A stretch of DNA of 64,000 nt from Pseudomonas yamanorum. Its GTDB lineage: Bacteria > Pseudomonadota > Gammaproteobacteria > Pseudomonadales > Pseudomonadaceae. Location of the stretch: contig NZ_JACARE010000009.1 of NCBI RefSeq assembly GCF_013386765.1, forward strand, positions 1-64,000, written 5' to 3'. The notes beneath the pieces are model-generated. The model made no database searches. It saw only the letters and a list, made by a program, of their open reading frames with translations, and was not told the origin of the DNA. Shown piece after piece: positions 1 through 8,071 of the stretch. How positions within the stretch are numbered: position 1 is the first letter of the stretch; each line of letters opens with the position of its first letter. The translations under genes were made by a program, and so were the position numbers.

Positions 1-167
1 CGTGCTGCCTGCGTTCGGGCACACCGAGCCTAGGCGAGGTGCCGAGTGGTGGGGCAAGAGCGTTTTGCTTACTTTTGCGCTGTTCAAAAGTGAGCCGCTG
101 TAAGAGCGGAACCATATCAGCCATCCCCCAAATAACGGATATGTACACACCCCCCCAAACCGCAGGC
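1..167. other. Intergenic segment, possible dispersed repeat
   Basis: No convincing gene is seen. The stretch from about 55 to 150 (a run with gcgttttgcttacttttgcg and a later aataacggatatgtacacac) resembles a sequence I remember as widely repeated between genes in fluorescent pseudomonads, but only one copy lies in this window, so this rests on memory. Confidence 0.3.
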
Positions 168-201
168 AAAAAAAAGGCCGCACCCTGCCAAGGAGACGGC
201 C
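168..201 (-). terminator. Terminator after exbD
   Basis: On the minus strand a GGCCG...CGGCC stem is followed by a run of eight T. It lies about 25 bases after the exbD stop and probably ends the tonB-exbB-exbD transcript. The stem is short. Confidence 0.5.
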
Positions 202-226
202 AAAAAAATTGTCGAGGCATTTGAAA

Positions 227-628
227 CTAACGTGCAGTAATCACCGACAGCTTGGTAATCCCAGCGCGTTCGATAGACGCCATGGCTCGCGCCACTTCGC
301 CGTAGTTCACTCCATCATCAGCCTGCAGTTGCACCCGCACATCCGGGTCCTTGGCCTTGGCCGACTGCAGGTTGAATTCCAGCAGGTCCGGCTGGATTTC
401 ATCCTTGTTGATAAACAGTTTGCCGGCGGCATCGATGCTCACCACCAACGGGTCTTTCTGCTCCACCGGCGCCACGGCCTCGGTCTTGGGCAGGTTGATC
501 GGAATCGCATTGGTCAACAGCGGCGCCGTCACGATAAACACCACCAGCAGCACCAGCATCACGTCCACCAGCGGCGTGACGTTGATCTCGCTCAGCACCT
601 CATCACTGTCTTGCGTGGAGAAGGCCAT
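227..628 (-). CDS. exbD: Biopolymer transport protein ExbD
   Basis: 133-residue inner-membrane protein of the ExbD/TolR family. A short cytoplasmic N-terminus carries the family signature SEINVTPLVDVMLVLLVVF, then one membrane helix (about residues 19-41) with the conserved proton-pathway Asp at residue 22, and a periplasmic domain of about 90 residues. With ExbB it forms the proton-driven motor that energises TonB for uptake of iron complexes through outer-membrane receptors. It is the last gene of the operon, one base after exbB, which implies coupled translation. Length is normal and nothing looks damaged. Confidence 0.95.
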   Translation of the reverse strand: MAFSTQDSDEVLSEINVTPLVDVMLVLLVVFIVTAPLLTNAIPINLPKTEAVAPVEQKDPLVVSIDAAGKLFINKDEIQPDLLEFNLQSAKAKDPDVRVQLQADDGVNYGEVARAMASIERAGITKLSVITAR

Positions 629-629
629 C

Positions 630-1352
630 TCAGGACGCCTCCTTCACTTTTTGCGCGCCGCCCTGGGAGCCGGCCTTGCTCAGCGTCGGGTGCAGCAGCA
701 CACGGAACGAGTTCTTCTGCGCCAGGCTGTAGAAGTCGTGGGCGAAGTCATCCAGGTCGGCGGCGGTGAGTTTCAGGCGACGCAGGAAGTAGTTGTAGAC
801 CAGCACCGCCGGCACCGCGACAGCAATACCAACACCCGTGGCAACCAGCGCGGCACCAATCGGCCCGGCCACGGTTTCGAGGCTGGCGGAACCGGCGGCG
901 CTGATGCCTTTCAAGGCTTCCATGATCCCCCACACGGTGCCGAACAGACCGATAAACGGCGAGGTGCTGCCGATACTGGCGACCACGGCCAGGCCGGTTT
1001 CCAGGGAGCGACGCTCACGCACAATCTGTTGGCGCAGGGCACGTTCGAGGCGGTCTTGGTGATTGATCGCCTGGCTCAGGTCAGCCGCGTGCGGCGCATC
1101 GCCGACCTGGATCGCGGCGTAACCGGCCTGGGCCACACGGGCAGCAGCGCCCGGTTTGGTTTCAGCCAGTTCCGCGGCCGAATCCAGGCTGGAGGCCGCC
1201 CAGAACTGTTTGTGGAACTTGCGATCCTGGGACTTGAGGCGGCCGAACTGGACGCCCTTGAGCAGGGCCAGGCCCCAGGTGGCGACCGAAAAGACCACCA
1301 GCAGCCAGATAACCGCGCTTTCGATGGATTCAGTTGGAGATGCTAATGCCAT
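630..1352 (-). CDS. exbB: MotA/TolQ/ExbB proton channel protein
   Basis: ExbB/TolQ family inner-membrane protein, 240 residues from the chosen start. The frame is open 17 codons further upstream, but the ATG at 1352 follows a GAGGGAAG ribosome site at good spacing and begins MALASPTES, so it is preferred. One hydrophobic helix lies near residues 12-32; two more follow in the MotA/TolQ/ExbB domain, which has the signature GLFGTVWGIMEAL and a Gly/Ala-rich helix ending in VYNYFLRR. It makes the proton-conducting core with ExbD and drives TonB. Its neighbours tonB (upstream) and exbD (downstream) are on the same strand with gaps of 54 bases and 1 base. Confidence 0.93.
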   Translation of the reverse strand: MALASPTESIESAVIWLLVVFSVATWGLALLKGVQFGRLKSQDRKFHKQFWAASSLDSAAELAETKPGAAARVAQAGYAAIQVGDAPHAADLSQAINHQDRLERALRQQIVRERRSLETGLAVVASIGSTSPFIGLFGTVWGIMEALKGISAAGSASLETVAGPIGAALVATGVGIAVAVPAVLVYNYFLRRLKLTAADLDDFAHDFYSLAQKNSFRVLLHPTLSKAGSQGGAQKVKEAS

Positions 1353-1406
1353 GATGTCTTCCCTCTGTGCAGGTCGCGATGTGTCCAACACACCGCATCC
1401 CAATAA

Positions 1407-2216
1407 TTAATGAATCTTGAAATCGATCGGTACGCTGACCCAGCCGTCCTGGGCCACATCGCCCTGCTTGGCCGGTACAAAACTCCAGCGCTTCACGGCA
1501 GCCAGTGCGGCTTCGTCGAGTTGCTGGCGACCACTGCTTTTCTGAATCTGGATCTCACCCGGTTTGCCGGTAGCCAATACATGCACCCGCAACAACACCG
1601 TGCCTTCCCAACCCCGGCGCTGGGCCAGTGACGGGTATTCGGGCGCCGGGTTCTTCAGGTACGCGGCGTTGGCCGAGGCCGGCGTTACCGGCGCTGGCGC
1701 AGGCGGTGCCGGGGCTGGAGCCGGTGGCGCAGGTACAGGTGGCGCAGGCGGCTGCTCCGCCACCGGTTTCGGTGCGGGCTTGGGCACAGGCTTCGGTACC
1801 GGCTTGGGTTTCGGAATCTTTTTCGGCGCCGGCTTGGCGGCCAACTCATCGACCACCGGTGGCGGTGGCTCGACAACCGGTGGCGGCGGCGGTGGCGGCA
1901 CGGGTGGCGGCGGTTCCACAACCGGCGGTGCCGGCTGGGAAAATTCGATGGTCATCGGCGGAATTTCCGGCGGCACAATCGGCAGCACCGGGGTTGGCTT
2001 CTGGCTGACCCAATAGATCACCGCGCCGTGCAAGGCCAGCGCGAGAATCCCCAACAGGATCGCTTCACGCCGACTCAACACACCCTTGGGGGTTTTCTGC
2101 GTACGCAGCTGCCCCAACGGCGCGCGATGCGGCCGGCCAAGGTCGACCAACTCACCACCCGGTGCCTGGCGCCACTGCGCCTCTTGTGCACTGGCGGCGG
2201 TCTGGACATTGCCCAT
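1407..2216 (-). CDS. tonB: Energy transducer TonB
   Basis: 269-residue TonB. It has an extended cytoplasmic N-terminus of about 50 residues, a single membrane anchor (about 51-71), a long periplasmic proline-rich spacer (about 75-190) that runs from Glu-Pro and Val-Pro repeats to Lys-Pro repeats, and a C-terminal domain (about 195-269) with the TonB signature PEYPSLAQRRGWEGTVLLRV. TonB carries energy from ExbBD to outer-membrane receptors. It is the first gene of tonB-exbB-exbD. The upstream 240 bases hold AT-rich promoter-like DNA and a hairpin followed by a T-run (see 2243-2276). I could not find a convincing Fur box, so iron control is not shown by the sequence. Confidence 0.93.
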   Translation of the reverse strand: MGNVQTAASAQEAQWRQAPGGELVDLGRPHRAPLGQLRTQKTPKGVLSRREAILLGILALALHGAVIYWVSQKPTPVLPIVPPEIPPMTIEFSQPAPPVVEPPPPVPPPPPPPVVEPPPPVVDELAAKPAPKKIPKPKPVPKPVPKPAPKPVAEQPPAPPVPAPPAPAPAPPAPAPVTPASANAAYLKNPAPEYPSLAQRRGWEGTVLLRVHVLATGKPGEIQIQKSSGRQQLDEAALAAVKRWSFVPAKQGDVAQDGWVSVPIDFKIH

Positions 2217-2242
2217 TGATTAACTCCCCTGCGGTCTTAAGC

Positions 2243-2276
2243 AAAAAAACCGACGGGCCTGCCTTGGCGGCCGTCG
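2243..2276 (-). terminator. Terminator or attenuator ahead of tonB
   Basis: On the minus strand, CGACGGCC pairs with GGCCCGTCG (one bulged base, 9-base loop) and is followed by GTTTTTTT, 27 bases before the tonB start. It may end transcription from the chaperone gene at 2458. AT-rich, promoter-like sequence at 2310-2345 lies upstream of it, so it could also attenuate a tonB transcript. Confidence 0.6.
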
Positions 2277-2457
2277 AGGGGTGAATCATCGGCGGCAGAC
2301 GCTTATCTCTTAAAGTAATCTTTAAAGTTATAGATAGATCTAAATTGAATAACCGAAACATCCGGATACGCCGAGGCCACGTCCTGCGCGGCCTGGCGCC
2401 GAGGGGGAAAATCTCAATGCTTTTCAGGCATAAGAAATATTCTCTAAAGGCATCGGT

Positions 2458-2853
2458 TCAGAGACAGCACTTACGCAATTGATCGCGCAGTTCAACAGCC
2501 ACCTTCGTGAATCCCGACACCCAGTCACAGAAAATCACTTCGTCCAAGGCCTTCATCGACATCTGGGAACACAACCTGAGCAAACCGGCTTCATCCAAGG
2601 CTAACCAACACCCAGCACTGCGTCCCTGTTGAAAATTCATCTCAAGCATTCGTCGGCATCCCAACGGACTCAAGTCAGACAGGCCCATCGTGCAATGCAA
2701 CGTCACACTTGCCGCATCCTTCGGCATTTCGATGATTACCGCTTCCTGTTGCCGAGCGTCGGCCAAAGCGCACACACCGTCCTGCAATGAAAAATTGCCA
2801 CCAAACCTTTTGCTCAACGCCGCCATTAGCAAATTGCTAGCTTCCACCGTCAT
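2458..2853 (-). CDS. Type III secretion chaperone, CesT/Tir chaperone family
   Basis: 131-residue acidic protein with the layout of class I type III chaperones. An N-terminal helix is followed by a twisted sheet, then the stretch LEMNFQQGRSAGCWLALDE, which fits the CesT pattern (L..NF......LALD), and a C-terminal helix. The start at 2853 is preferred over an alternative eight codons upstream because a GGGAGA ribosome site lies just before it and the sequence begins MTVEASNLL. It is transcribed divergently from the effector candidate at 3008. A hrp box on its own strand ends 24 bases before its ATG. These chaperones bind the N-terminal part of one cognate effector in the cytoplasm; the divergent gene is the likely partner (inference). 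Confidence 0.75.
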   Translation of the reverse strand: MTVEASNLLMAALSKRFGGNFSLQDGVCALADARQQEAVIIEMPKDAASVTLHCTMGLSDLSPLGCRRMLEMNFQQGRSAGCWLALDEAGLLRLCSQMSMKALDEVIFCDWVSGFTKVAVELRDQLRKCCL

Positions 2854-2877
2854 TCTCCCTCGAGTTGTACGGCACAA

Positions 2878-2906
2878 AGAGTGGTTAGACGGCGACTCAG
2901 AGTTCC
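2878..2906 (-). promoter_or_regulatory. hrp box (HrpL promoter) for the chaperone gene
   Basis: Minus strand GGAACT, 16 bases, CCACTCT. The HrpL consensus is GGAACC-N15/16-CCACNNA; this copy matches both cores and the spacing, differing at the sixth and last bases. It ends 24 bases before the chaperone ATG. Confidence 0.65.
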
Positions 2907-2949
2907 ATGCAAAGCGTAGGAAACTCTCCGCAGCAGCCGTACGGCGTTT

Positions 2950-2978
2950 GGAACTGCGCTCAGCAACCGTACCACTGA
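2950..2978 (+). promoter_or_regulatory. hrp box (HrpL promoter) for the effector gene
   Basis: Plus strand GGAACT, exactly 16 bases, CCACTGA. It fits GGAACC-N16-CCACNNA at every position but the sixth. It ends 29 bases before the ATG at 3008, normal for HrpL-controlled effector genes, and lies back to back with the box at 2878-2906. Confidence 0.8.
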
Positions 2979-3007
2979 GCTAAACCAATCTGAGAAAAGG
3001 TAACCGC

Positions 3008-4267
3008 ATGTTCATCCATCAATCCGTCCCTTCCATGCCCCCACTCGTTGGCGTGGAACCTCCTCAGCTAAACCAGCTTCGCCAGCACACGGCCCCACCT
3101 GTGTCGCGCAGCGAGTCCTTGATCGAAAGGGGCGCGCGTGGAGCAGATTTGACTGCCCTCCAGCAGGTTCCTCTGCCTGCTCTCCCCAAAACGACTGCCC
3201 AGCCTCAGCACACGGGCTTTGTCGACCCAGCCACTCGTTCCGCCGCAAACGGCCAAACACGACAATTGGCGTTGCAACAGACCATGAGTGCCAGGGACCT
3301 GCTCTATAACCCAGGCGAGGCGCTACGCACCGAACTGGGATTGGCCGCAGGCCGCGCGCACGACATGATCAGCGGCCTCGGTGATCTGCAGGACCCTCTG
3401 GGTGGGCACTTGTTCGGAGCAGAAGGGCTCATGCCAGGCCAGAACGCGCAGGCATTGCTCGACGCCTTGAAACGCCTGCATAACGACATACCTCCGGGCC
3501 GCAGCAACGCGACGGCGAAAGACCGATCGATATTGATCGCGCTCATGGGGGATATCGGCTCGATTCTGAGTGATTCCACTACGGGTGTTGAGCGTACAAA
3601 AGACCAGGACAAGCAGCTCAAGGAATTGATTCCAAAGCGACTGAACCTTGCGACGTCACCAGAGACGATCATAGCGCCCACTGTGGCATTGGGAGGCTCT
3701 GGCACCATAGGCCCGGCCAAGAAACAGGAAAGAATCAAGCCACCCAATGAGCAGCCTCCCCGCACAGGTATTCATAATCTGGGAAAAGAGGCGGATGACC
3801 AGTTAGGTATTGCGCAATCAGGACGGCTGCTCCCCAGCCGATGGGATGTGTCGCAGCTGAAAACCGAGCGAGTCCTCCAGACGACAGAGCCTTTGGTAGC
3901 CCATATGTCAGGTACCCAGGCGGAAACCCTGGCCGTCTGGGACATGCTTCGTGGAGAAAAAACACCCTACACGGGGGTAATGGAAAACCTCAGGGCACAA
4001 CCACAGCAGGCAAACGACCCCATGGCCCATTTGCCTGACGACGAACGGAACGCCCGATACGCGCGTGCTGCCGGCACTGCCGCGTTCCTGATCAGCAATG
4101 GCTACCATAGTGCGGTGGAAGTTCTGGGCGGAACACTGGCTTACACAGGCCAGGATGGACAATCTGTGGTCGGCCCTGGACAAGACGCTGCGCATCTCTT
4201 CGGGCAAGGTGCCGCGACGGAACTCGTCAGCGAACTGATGAGTAAACAGAGGTCTCCTCGCACTTAA
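3008..4267 (+). CDS. Candidate type III secreted effector
   Basis: 419-residue soluble protein that I do not recognise as a named effector family. Three things point to type III export. A near-consensus hrp box sits upstream. A CesT-type chaperone gene is transcribed divergently. The N-terminus (MFIHQSVPSMPP) has Ile at position 3 and no acidic residue in the first 12, with many Ser and Pro in the first 50, the pattern described for Hrp-secreted proteins. The ATG follows an AAAAGG ribosome site by 7 bases. No signal peptide or membrane helix is seen. The C-terminal 80 residues (around GTAAFLISNGYHSAVEVLGG) look like a compact folded region. The type III apparatus itself is not in this window. 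An effector role is likely; the biochemical activity is unknown. Confidence 0.7.
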   Translation: MFIHQSVPSMPPLVGVEPPQLNQLRQHTAPPVSRSESLIERGARGADLTALQQVPLPALPKTTAQPQHTGFVDPATRSAANGQTRQLALQQTMSARDLLYNPGEALRTELGLAAGRAHDMISGLGDLQDPLGGHLFGAEGLMPGQNAQALLDALKRLHNDIPPGRSNATAKDRSILIALMGDIGSILSDSTTGVERTKDQDKQLKELIPKRLNLATSPETIIAPTVALGGSGTIGPAKKQERIKPPNEQPPRTGIHNLGKEADDQLGIAQSGRLLPSRWDVSQLKTERVLQTTEPLVAHMSGTQAETLAVWDMLRGEKTPYTGVMENLRAQPQQANDPMAHLPDDERNARYARAAGTAAFLISNGYHSAVEVLGGTLAYTGQDGQSVVGPGQDAAHLFGQGAATELVSELMSKQRSPRT

Positions 4268-4272
4268 GCCGT

Positions 4273-4314
4273 GGCACCATGACCGGGCACGTTCATCGCC
4301 CCGGCCATGGTGCC
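4273..4314 (+). terminator. Hairpin after the effector gene
   Basis: GGCACCAT pairs with ATGGTGCC, with further CCGGG/CCCGG pairing inside, six bases after the effector stop. The T-run is weak (TGTTTG). It also lies just past the 3' end of the convergent LysR gene. Confidence 0.45.
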
Positions 4315-4336
4315 TGTTTGATCCAGCCCATCGCTC

Positions 4337-5182
4337 TCACCTGCCTGCGCATAACTTTACGATTTGCCGTTGTAACGTCTGCCCTGCGGCTCCCAGGCCT
4401 CCCCGCACATACAACGCCAGACGCACCCCCTGCACCACGGGCAAACCACTGTCCGTCCCGAGCACGATATGCCCCGCCTGCACCACTCGCCGTGGCAACA
4501 GGCTGATGCCCAACCCCGCCCCCACGGCCGAACACACACTCGCCAGGCTCGCGCTTGAATAGCCGATGCGCCAGCGCCAGCCACCCACTTCCAGGTGCTG
4601 CAGCATTTCATTACGGTAAAGGCCGCCTACGGGAAATGCCACCAAGGGCAGCGGGTCACGGCCCAGGGACGGCGTACTCAGGCTGTCCACCCAGCACAGC
4701 GGCTCCGGCCAGGACGCCACGCAGTCATCGCTGTCGCCCATCTGCTTGACCAACAAAATATCGAACTCACCACCACGATACTGACGCTGCAATTCAGGGC
4801 CCAGCCCGCTGGTGACTTCCAGCCGCACTCGCGGATACGCCACAACAAACGCCGACAGCAGCGGCATCAGGCGCTCCGCGGCAAAATCCTCCGGCACACC
4901 CAGGCGCAATACACCGTCGCTCTGCTGGTTGATCAGCACGTCGGCGGCCTCTTCGTGCAGCGCCAGGATGCGTCGCGCATAGGCCAGCAACCGTTCGCCT
5001 TCTACGGTGGCCACCACGCGGCGCTGATCACGGTCGAGCACCTGGCTGCCCAGCACGTCTTCGAGGCGGCGGATCTGTTGGCTGACCGTGGACTGGGTCA
5101 AATGCAGGCGCTCGGCGGCGCGGGTGAAATTGCCGCAATCAACCACGGCGACAAAACTGCGCAACAAGACGGGATCGAACAT
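4337..5182 (-). CDS. LysR-family transcriptional regulator
   Basis: 281 residues from the ATG at 5182 (an in-frame ATG lies eight codons upstream). The N-terminal winged helix-turn-helix (about 1-60) has the LysR pattern FTRAAERLHLTQSTVSQQI, followed by a linker helix and a periplasmic-binding-like effector domain ending near CAGR. It is divergent from the deaminase and MFS pair at 5289-6936, with about 105 bases between start codons, so it probably controls that pair and itself. The ligand is not evident. Length and domains are normal. Confidence 0.88.
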   Translation of the reverse strand: MFDPVLLRSFVAVVDCGNFTRAAERLHLTQSTVSQQIRRLEDVLGSQVLDRDQRRVVATVEGERLLAYARRILALHEEAADVLINQQSDGVLRLGVPEDFAAERLMPLLSAFVVAYPRVRLEVTSGLGPELQRQYRGGEFDILLVKQMGDSDDCVASWPEPLCWVDSLSTPSLGRDPLPLVAFPVGGLYRNEMLQHLEVGGWRWRIGYSSASLASVCSAVGAGLGISLLPRRVVQAGHIVLGTDSGLPVVQGVRLALYVRGGLGAAGQTLQRQIVKLCAGR

Positions 5183-5288
5183 GGGCCTCACCATTCCATT
5201 TGCCACTGATTGGCATGGTTATATTTAATTTCAGAATACCCCTGCGGCTGCCCATACTTCACGCCTCATTGCGCACGAGGGGGTTTCC

Positions 5289-5750
5289 ATGACTGACGAT
5301 CAGCAACATCTGCATCACGCCGTGCAACTGGCCCAGGCCAACGTCGCCGCCGGTGGCCGTCCGTTTGGTGCCGTGCTGGTGCGCGACGGCGAGGTGCTGG
5401 TGGAAGCGGTCAATGAAATCCACTTGAGCCAAGACCCCACCGCCCACGCCGAGATGCTCGCCATCCGCGCCGCCAGCCAACGACTCGGCCCGCGCCTGGA
5501 AGGCTGCGTGATCTACGCCAGCGGCCAGCCCTGCCCGATGTGCCTGAGTGCGATGTACCTGTGCGGCGTGTCCCGCGTGGTCTTCGCCGCCAGCAACGAA
5601 GTAGCGGCGCCGTTTGGCCTGTCCACGGCGGCGATCTACCAGCAATTGGCGCTGCCGCTGGCGGAGCAAAAACTGCCCGTACAGCATCTGCCACAGGCGG
5701 CGATGCAGACCCTTTACGCGCAATGGCAGGCCCTGCATGACGCTGAATAA
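5289..5750 (+). CDS. Nucleoside/nucleobase deaminase, CMP/dCMP deaminase fold
   Basis: 153-residue zinc-dependent deaminase. The catalytic HAE motif (in TAHAEMLAIR, near residue 53) and the zinc-binding PCPMC (near residue 80) are both present, as in guanine deaminase, cytosine deaminase and tRNA adenosine deaminase relatives. The spacing and the lack of extra domains fit a stand-alone guanine-deaminase-type enzyme, but the substrate cannot be fixed by eye. Its last 14 bases overlap the start of the MFS transporter gene, so the two are translationally coupled. The divergent LysR gene is the likely regulator. A reasonable guess is that the deaminase and transporter handle a purine or pyrimidine analogue (inference). 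Confidence 0.85.
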   Translation: MTDDQQHLHHAVQLAQANVAAGGRPFGAVLVRDGEVLVEAVNEIHLSQDPTAHAEMLAIRAASQRLGPRLEGCVIYASGQPCPMCLSAMYLCGVSRVVFAASNEVAAPFGLSTAAIYQQLALPLAEQKLPVQHLPQAAMQTLYAQWQALHDAE

Positions 5751-6936
5751 TTCGTTCGCCGGCAAACTCGCCGGCTGGGGCTTGCTGGTGGTGCTGGGGC
5801 TGAACCTGCGGCCCATCCTCAGTTCCATCAGCCCGTTGCTGGGGGAAATCCGCCTGGCCACCGGCCTGAGTTTCCAGAGCAGCGCGCTGCTCACCAGCCT
5901 GCCGGTGATCTGCATGGGCCTGGTGGCATTGGTGGGTGTGCGCCTGGAGGCCAAGCTGGGGGAACGCCGCGGGATCGCCCTGGGCCTGATGATGATTCTG
6001 CTGGCGTGCCTCGCGCGCTGGCTGTTTGGCCAGGCGCCGGCACTGCTGGCCACCGCGTTGTTCGGCGGCGCGGGTGTGGCGCTGATCCAGGCATTGGTGC
6101 CGGCGATGATCAAGCGCCAGTTTCACCAGCGCGTGCCACTGGCGATGGGGGTGTACTCGGCGTCGCTGATGGGCGGCGGTGGCTTGGCGGCACTGCTCAG
6201 CCCGTTGGTGGCCGGGCATTTCCAGCACTGGCAGGCGGGGCTCGGGATCTGGTTGCTGCCGGCCCTGGGCGCATTATTGCTGTGGGCCTGGCTACCATTG
6301 GGCGCGGCAAAAAACCCGCAAGTGACGGCGCCATTCCAGGGCCTGCGCAACCGTCGCGCATGGCTGCTGGCGCTGTATTTCGGTTTGGTGAATTGCGGCT
6401 ACATGAGCATGGTCGCGTGGTTACCTGCCTACTATCAGCAGTTGGGTTGGGACGTGCTGCCCAGTGGTTCGCTGCTGGCGTTCATGACGATCTTCCAGGT
6501 AATCGCCGCACTGTTGATGCCCGCATTGGCGCAACGCGGCATTGATCGTCGACCGCTGCTGAGCATCAGCCTGCTGGCCCAGACCGTGGGCTATATCGGC
6601 CTGCTGACGGCGCCGCTGCAATTCCCGCACCTGTGGGTGGCGCTGATCGGCTTCGGCCTGGGAGCATGTTTTGCCCTGAGCCTGCTGCTGACCCTGGATC
6701 ACCGCCGCGACCCTCGGGAAGCCGGTCAACTGGCAGCGTTTGTCCAGGGCGTGGGCTTTTTGATCAACGCTATCTCGCCGTGGCTGACCGGCTGGCTGCG
6801 GGAGTTGACCGGCAGTTTCGTCAGCGCCTGGATGGTGCTGACAGTGACGGTGGTGGCGATGCTGATACTCACCCGAGTGTTCAGCCCGGCCACCTACCGC
6901 ACCGGCTCTATGAATATGCAATTTGAGTCTAGATAA
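5737..6936 (+). CDS. MFS transporter, CynX/NimT-like
   Basis: 399-residue integral membrane protein with about 12 hydrophobic segments. It resembles the CynX/NimT branch of the major facilitator superfamily: it begins with a short N-terminus and the segment GLLVVLGLNLRPILSSISPL, where the NLRP run is typical of this branch. The ATG at 5737 overlaps the end of the deaminase gene by 14 bases; the frame is open upstream, but that part is the deaminase read in another frame. CynX/NimT members move cyanate, nitroimidazoles or similar small molecules; here the substrate is unknown and is probably linked to the deaminase reaction. Confidence 0.85.
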   Translation: MTLNNSFAGKLAGWGLLVVLGLNLRPILSSISPLLGEIRLATGLSFQSSALLTSLPVICMGLVALVGVRLEAKLGERRGIALGLMMILLACLARWLFGQAPALLATALFGGAGVALIQALVPAMIKRQFHQRVPLAMGVYSASLMGGGGLAALLSPLVAGHFQHWQAGLGIWLLPALGALLLWAWLPLGAAKNPQVTAPFQGLRNRRAWLLALYFGLVNCGYMSMVAWLPAYYQQLGWDVLPSGSLLAFMTIFQVIAALLMPALAQRGIDRRPLLSISLLAQTVGYIGLLTAPLQFPHLWVALIGFGLGACFALSLLLTLDHRRDPREAGQLAAFVQGVGFLINAISPWLTGWLRELTGSFVSAWMVLTVTVVAMLILTRVFSPATYRTGSMNMQFESR

Positions 6937-7010
6937 AACAATAAAGCTTCTTTGGCGGAATAAGCGAGGCGATTAGAATCCCGGTTTCCTTCAGGACGCC
7001 GGAAAACTCC

Positions 7011-7943
7011 ATGGACCTTCGCCAACTGCGCTACTTCATCGCTCTGAACGAGTACCGCAGTTTTGTGCGCGCCGCCGATGCCATGGGCATTACCCAGCCG
7101 GCGTTCAGCCGCAGTATCCAGAGCCTGGAACAGGAGTTCGGCTGTGTGCTGGTGGACCGCGCCCACAAAGACCTGCGCCCCACCCCCGAAGGCCAGGTGG
7201 TGTTGCAACATGCCTTGTCGCTGGTTCAGGGGGCGGCCCGGCTGAGCCACGAAGTTACCCGCATGACCAAGCTCGACGCCGGCGAATTGCGCTTTGGCTG
7301 CGATGCCGTGGCGGCAGTGAACCTGGTGCCCGAGGCGATCGCGCGGTTTGTCGGCGCCCATCCCCGAGTACGCAGCGGTTTGCAGGTGGATAACTGGGAA
7401 AAACTCGGGCGTAGCTTGAGCCGCGAGGAGATCGAATTCTTCATCGCCGATGTGCGCCACTTCGAGGCCGATCCGAACTTCCAGACCCAGGCCCTGACAC
7501 CCCGGCGCAATGTATTTTTCTGCCGCGCCGGGCACCCGCTACTGGCCAAGGACAGCCTCTCAACCAACGATTTGTTTGACTACCCGCTGGCCACACCGCT
7601 GATCGCTCCCGGGGTACGCAAGCTGCTGGCCAACCTGAGCGGGCGTATCGACTTTTCTCCCGCAATCGAGCTGGAGCAGTTTGCGGCGCTGGCAGCCATC
7701 GTGCGCCAGTCCAATGCGATCGGCCTGGGCGCCGAGGATGCGTTTGCCGAAGACGTTGCCCGTGGCGCACTGACGGTGCTGCACTGGCGCAATGTGCCTC
7801 ACAGCCTCGACAGTTTGAACAACCGCTGCGGGATCATCAGCCGTACCGGGTTTCGCTTGTCGCCGGCGGCGAAGGCGATGATCGAAACCCTGGTCACCGT
7901 GGACAGCCCCTCTGCTGAAGCAAGCTTGCTCGCGCGCAGCTAA
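7011..7943 (+). CDS. LysR-family transcriptional regulator
   Basis: 310 residues. The N-terminal DNA-binding domain starts MDLRQLRYFIALNEYRSF and has the helix-turn-helix AADAMGITQPAFSRSIQSLE; the C-terminal three quarters is the LysR substrate-binding domain. It begins 74 bases after the MFS gene on the same strand and precedes the royal-jelly-protein homologue by 128 bases. The AT-rich gap (6940-6975) and its own ribosome site suggest a separate transcript. Its target is not clear from the context. Length is normal. Confidence 0.88.
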   Translation: MDLRQLRYFIALNEYRSFVRAADAMGITQPAFSRSIQSLEQEFGCVLVDRAHKDLRPTPEGQVVLQHALSLVQGAARLSHEVTRMTKLDAGELRFGCDAVAAVNLVPEAIARFVGAHPRVRSGLQVDNWEKLGRSLSREEIEFFIADVRHFEADPNFQTQALTPRRNVFFCRAGHPLLAKDSLSTNDLFDYPLATPLIAPGVRKLLANLSGRIDFSPAIELEQFAALAAIVRQSNAIGLGAEDAFAEDVARGALTVLHWRNVPHSLDSLNNRCGIISRTGFRLSPAAKAMIETLVTVDSPSAEASLLARS

Positions 7944-8071
7944 AAAACCGGGCGTGCGCGGCAACCCATTCTCTTGATTTCAATGAAACTGTTATCGGCA
8001 ATCAGCGGGTTTTTTCGTCTGCCGGGAACCGACACCATTGGCCCCAGAACAGAAAAACCTGGAGCCCCGCC

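Noticed and set aside
1564..2016. Gly-rich open frame opposite the tonB gene (plus strand)
   Set aside because: It is the mirror of the Pro-rich spacer of TonB, low in complexity and without a ribosome site.
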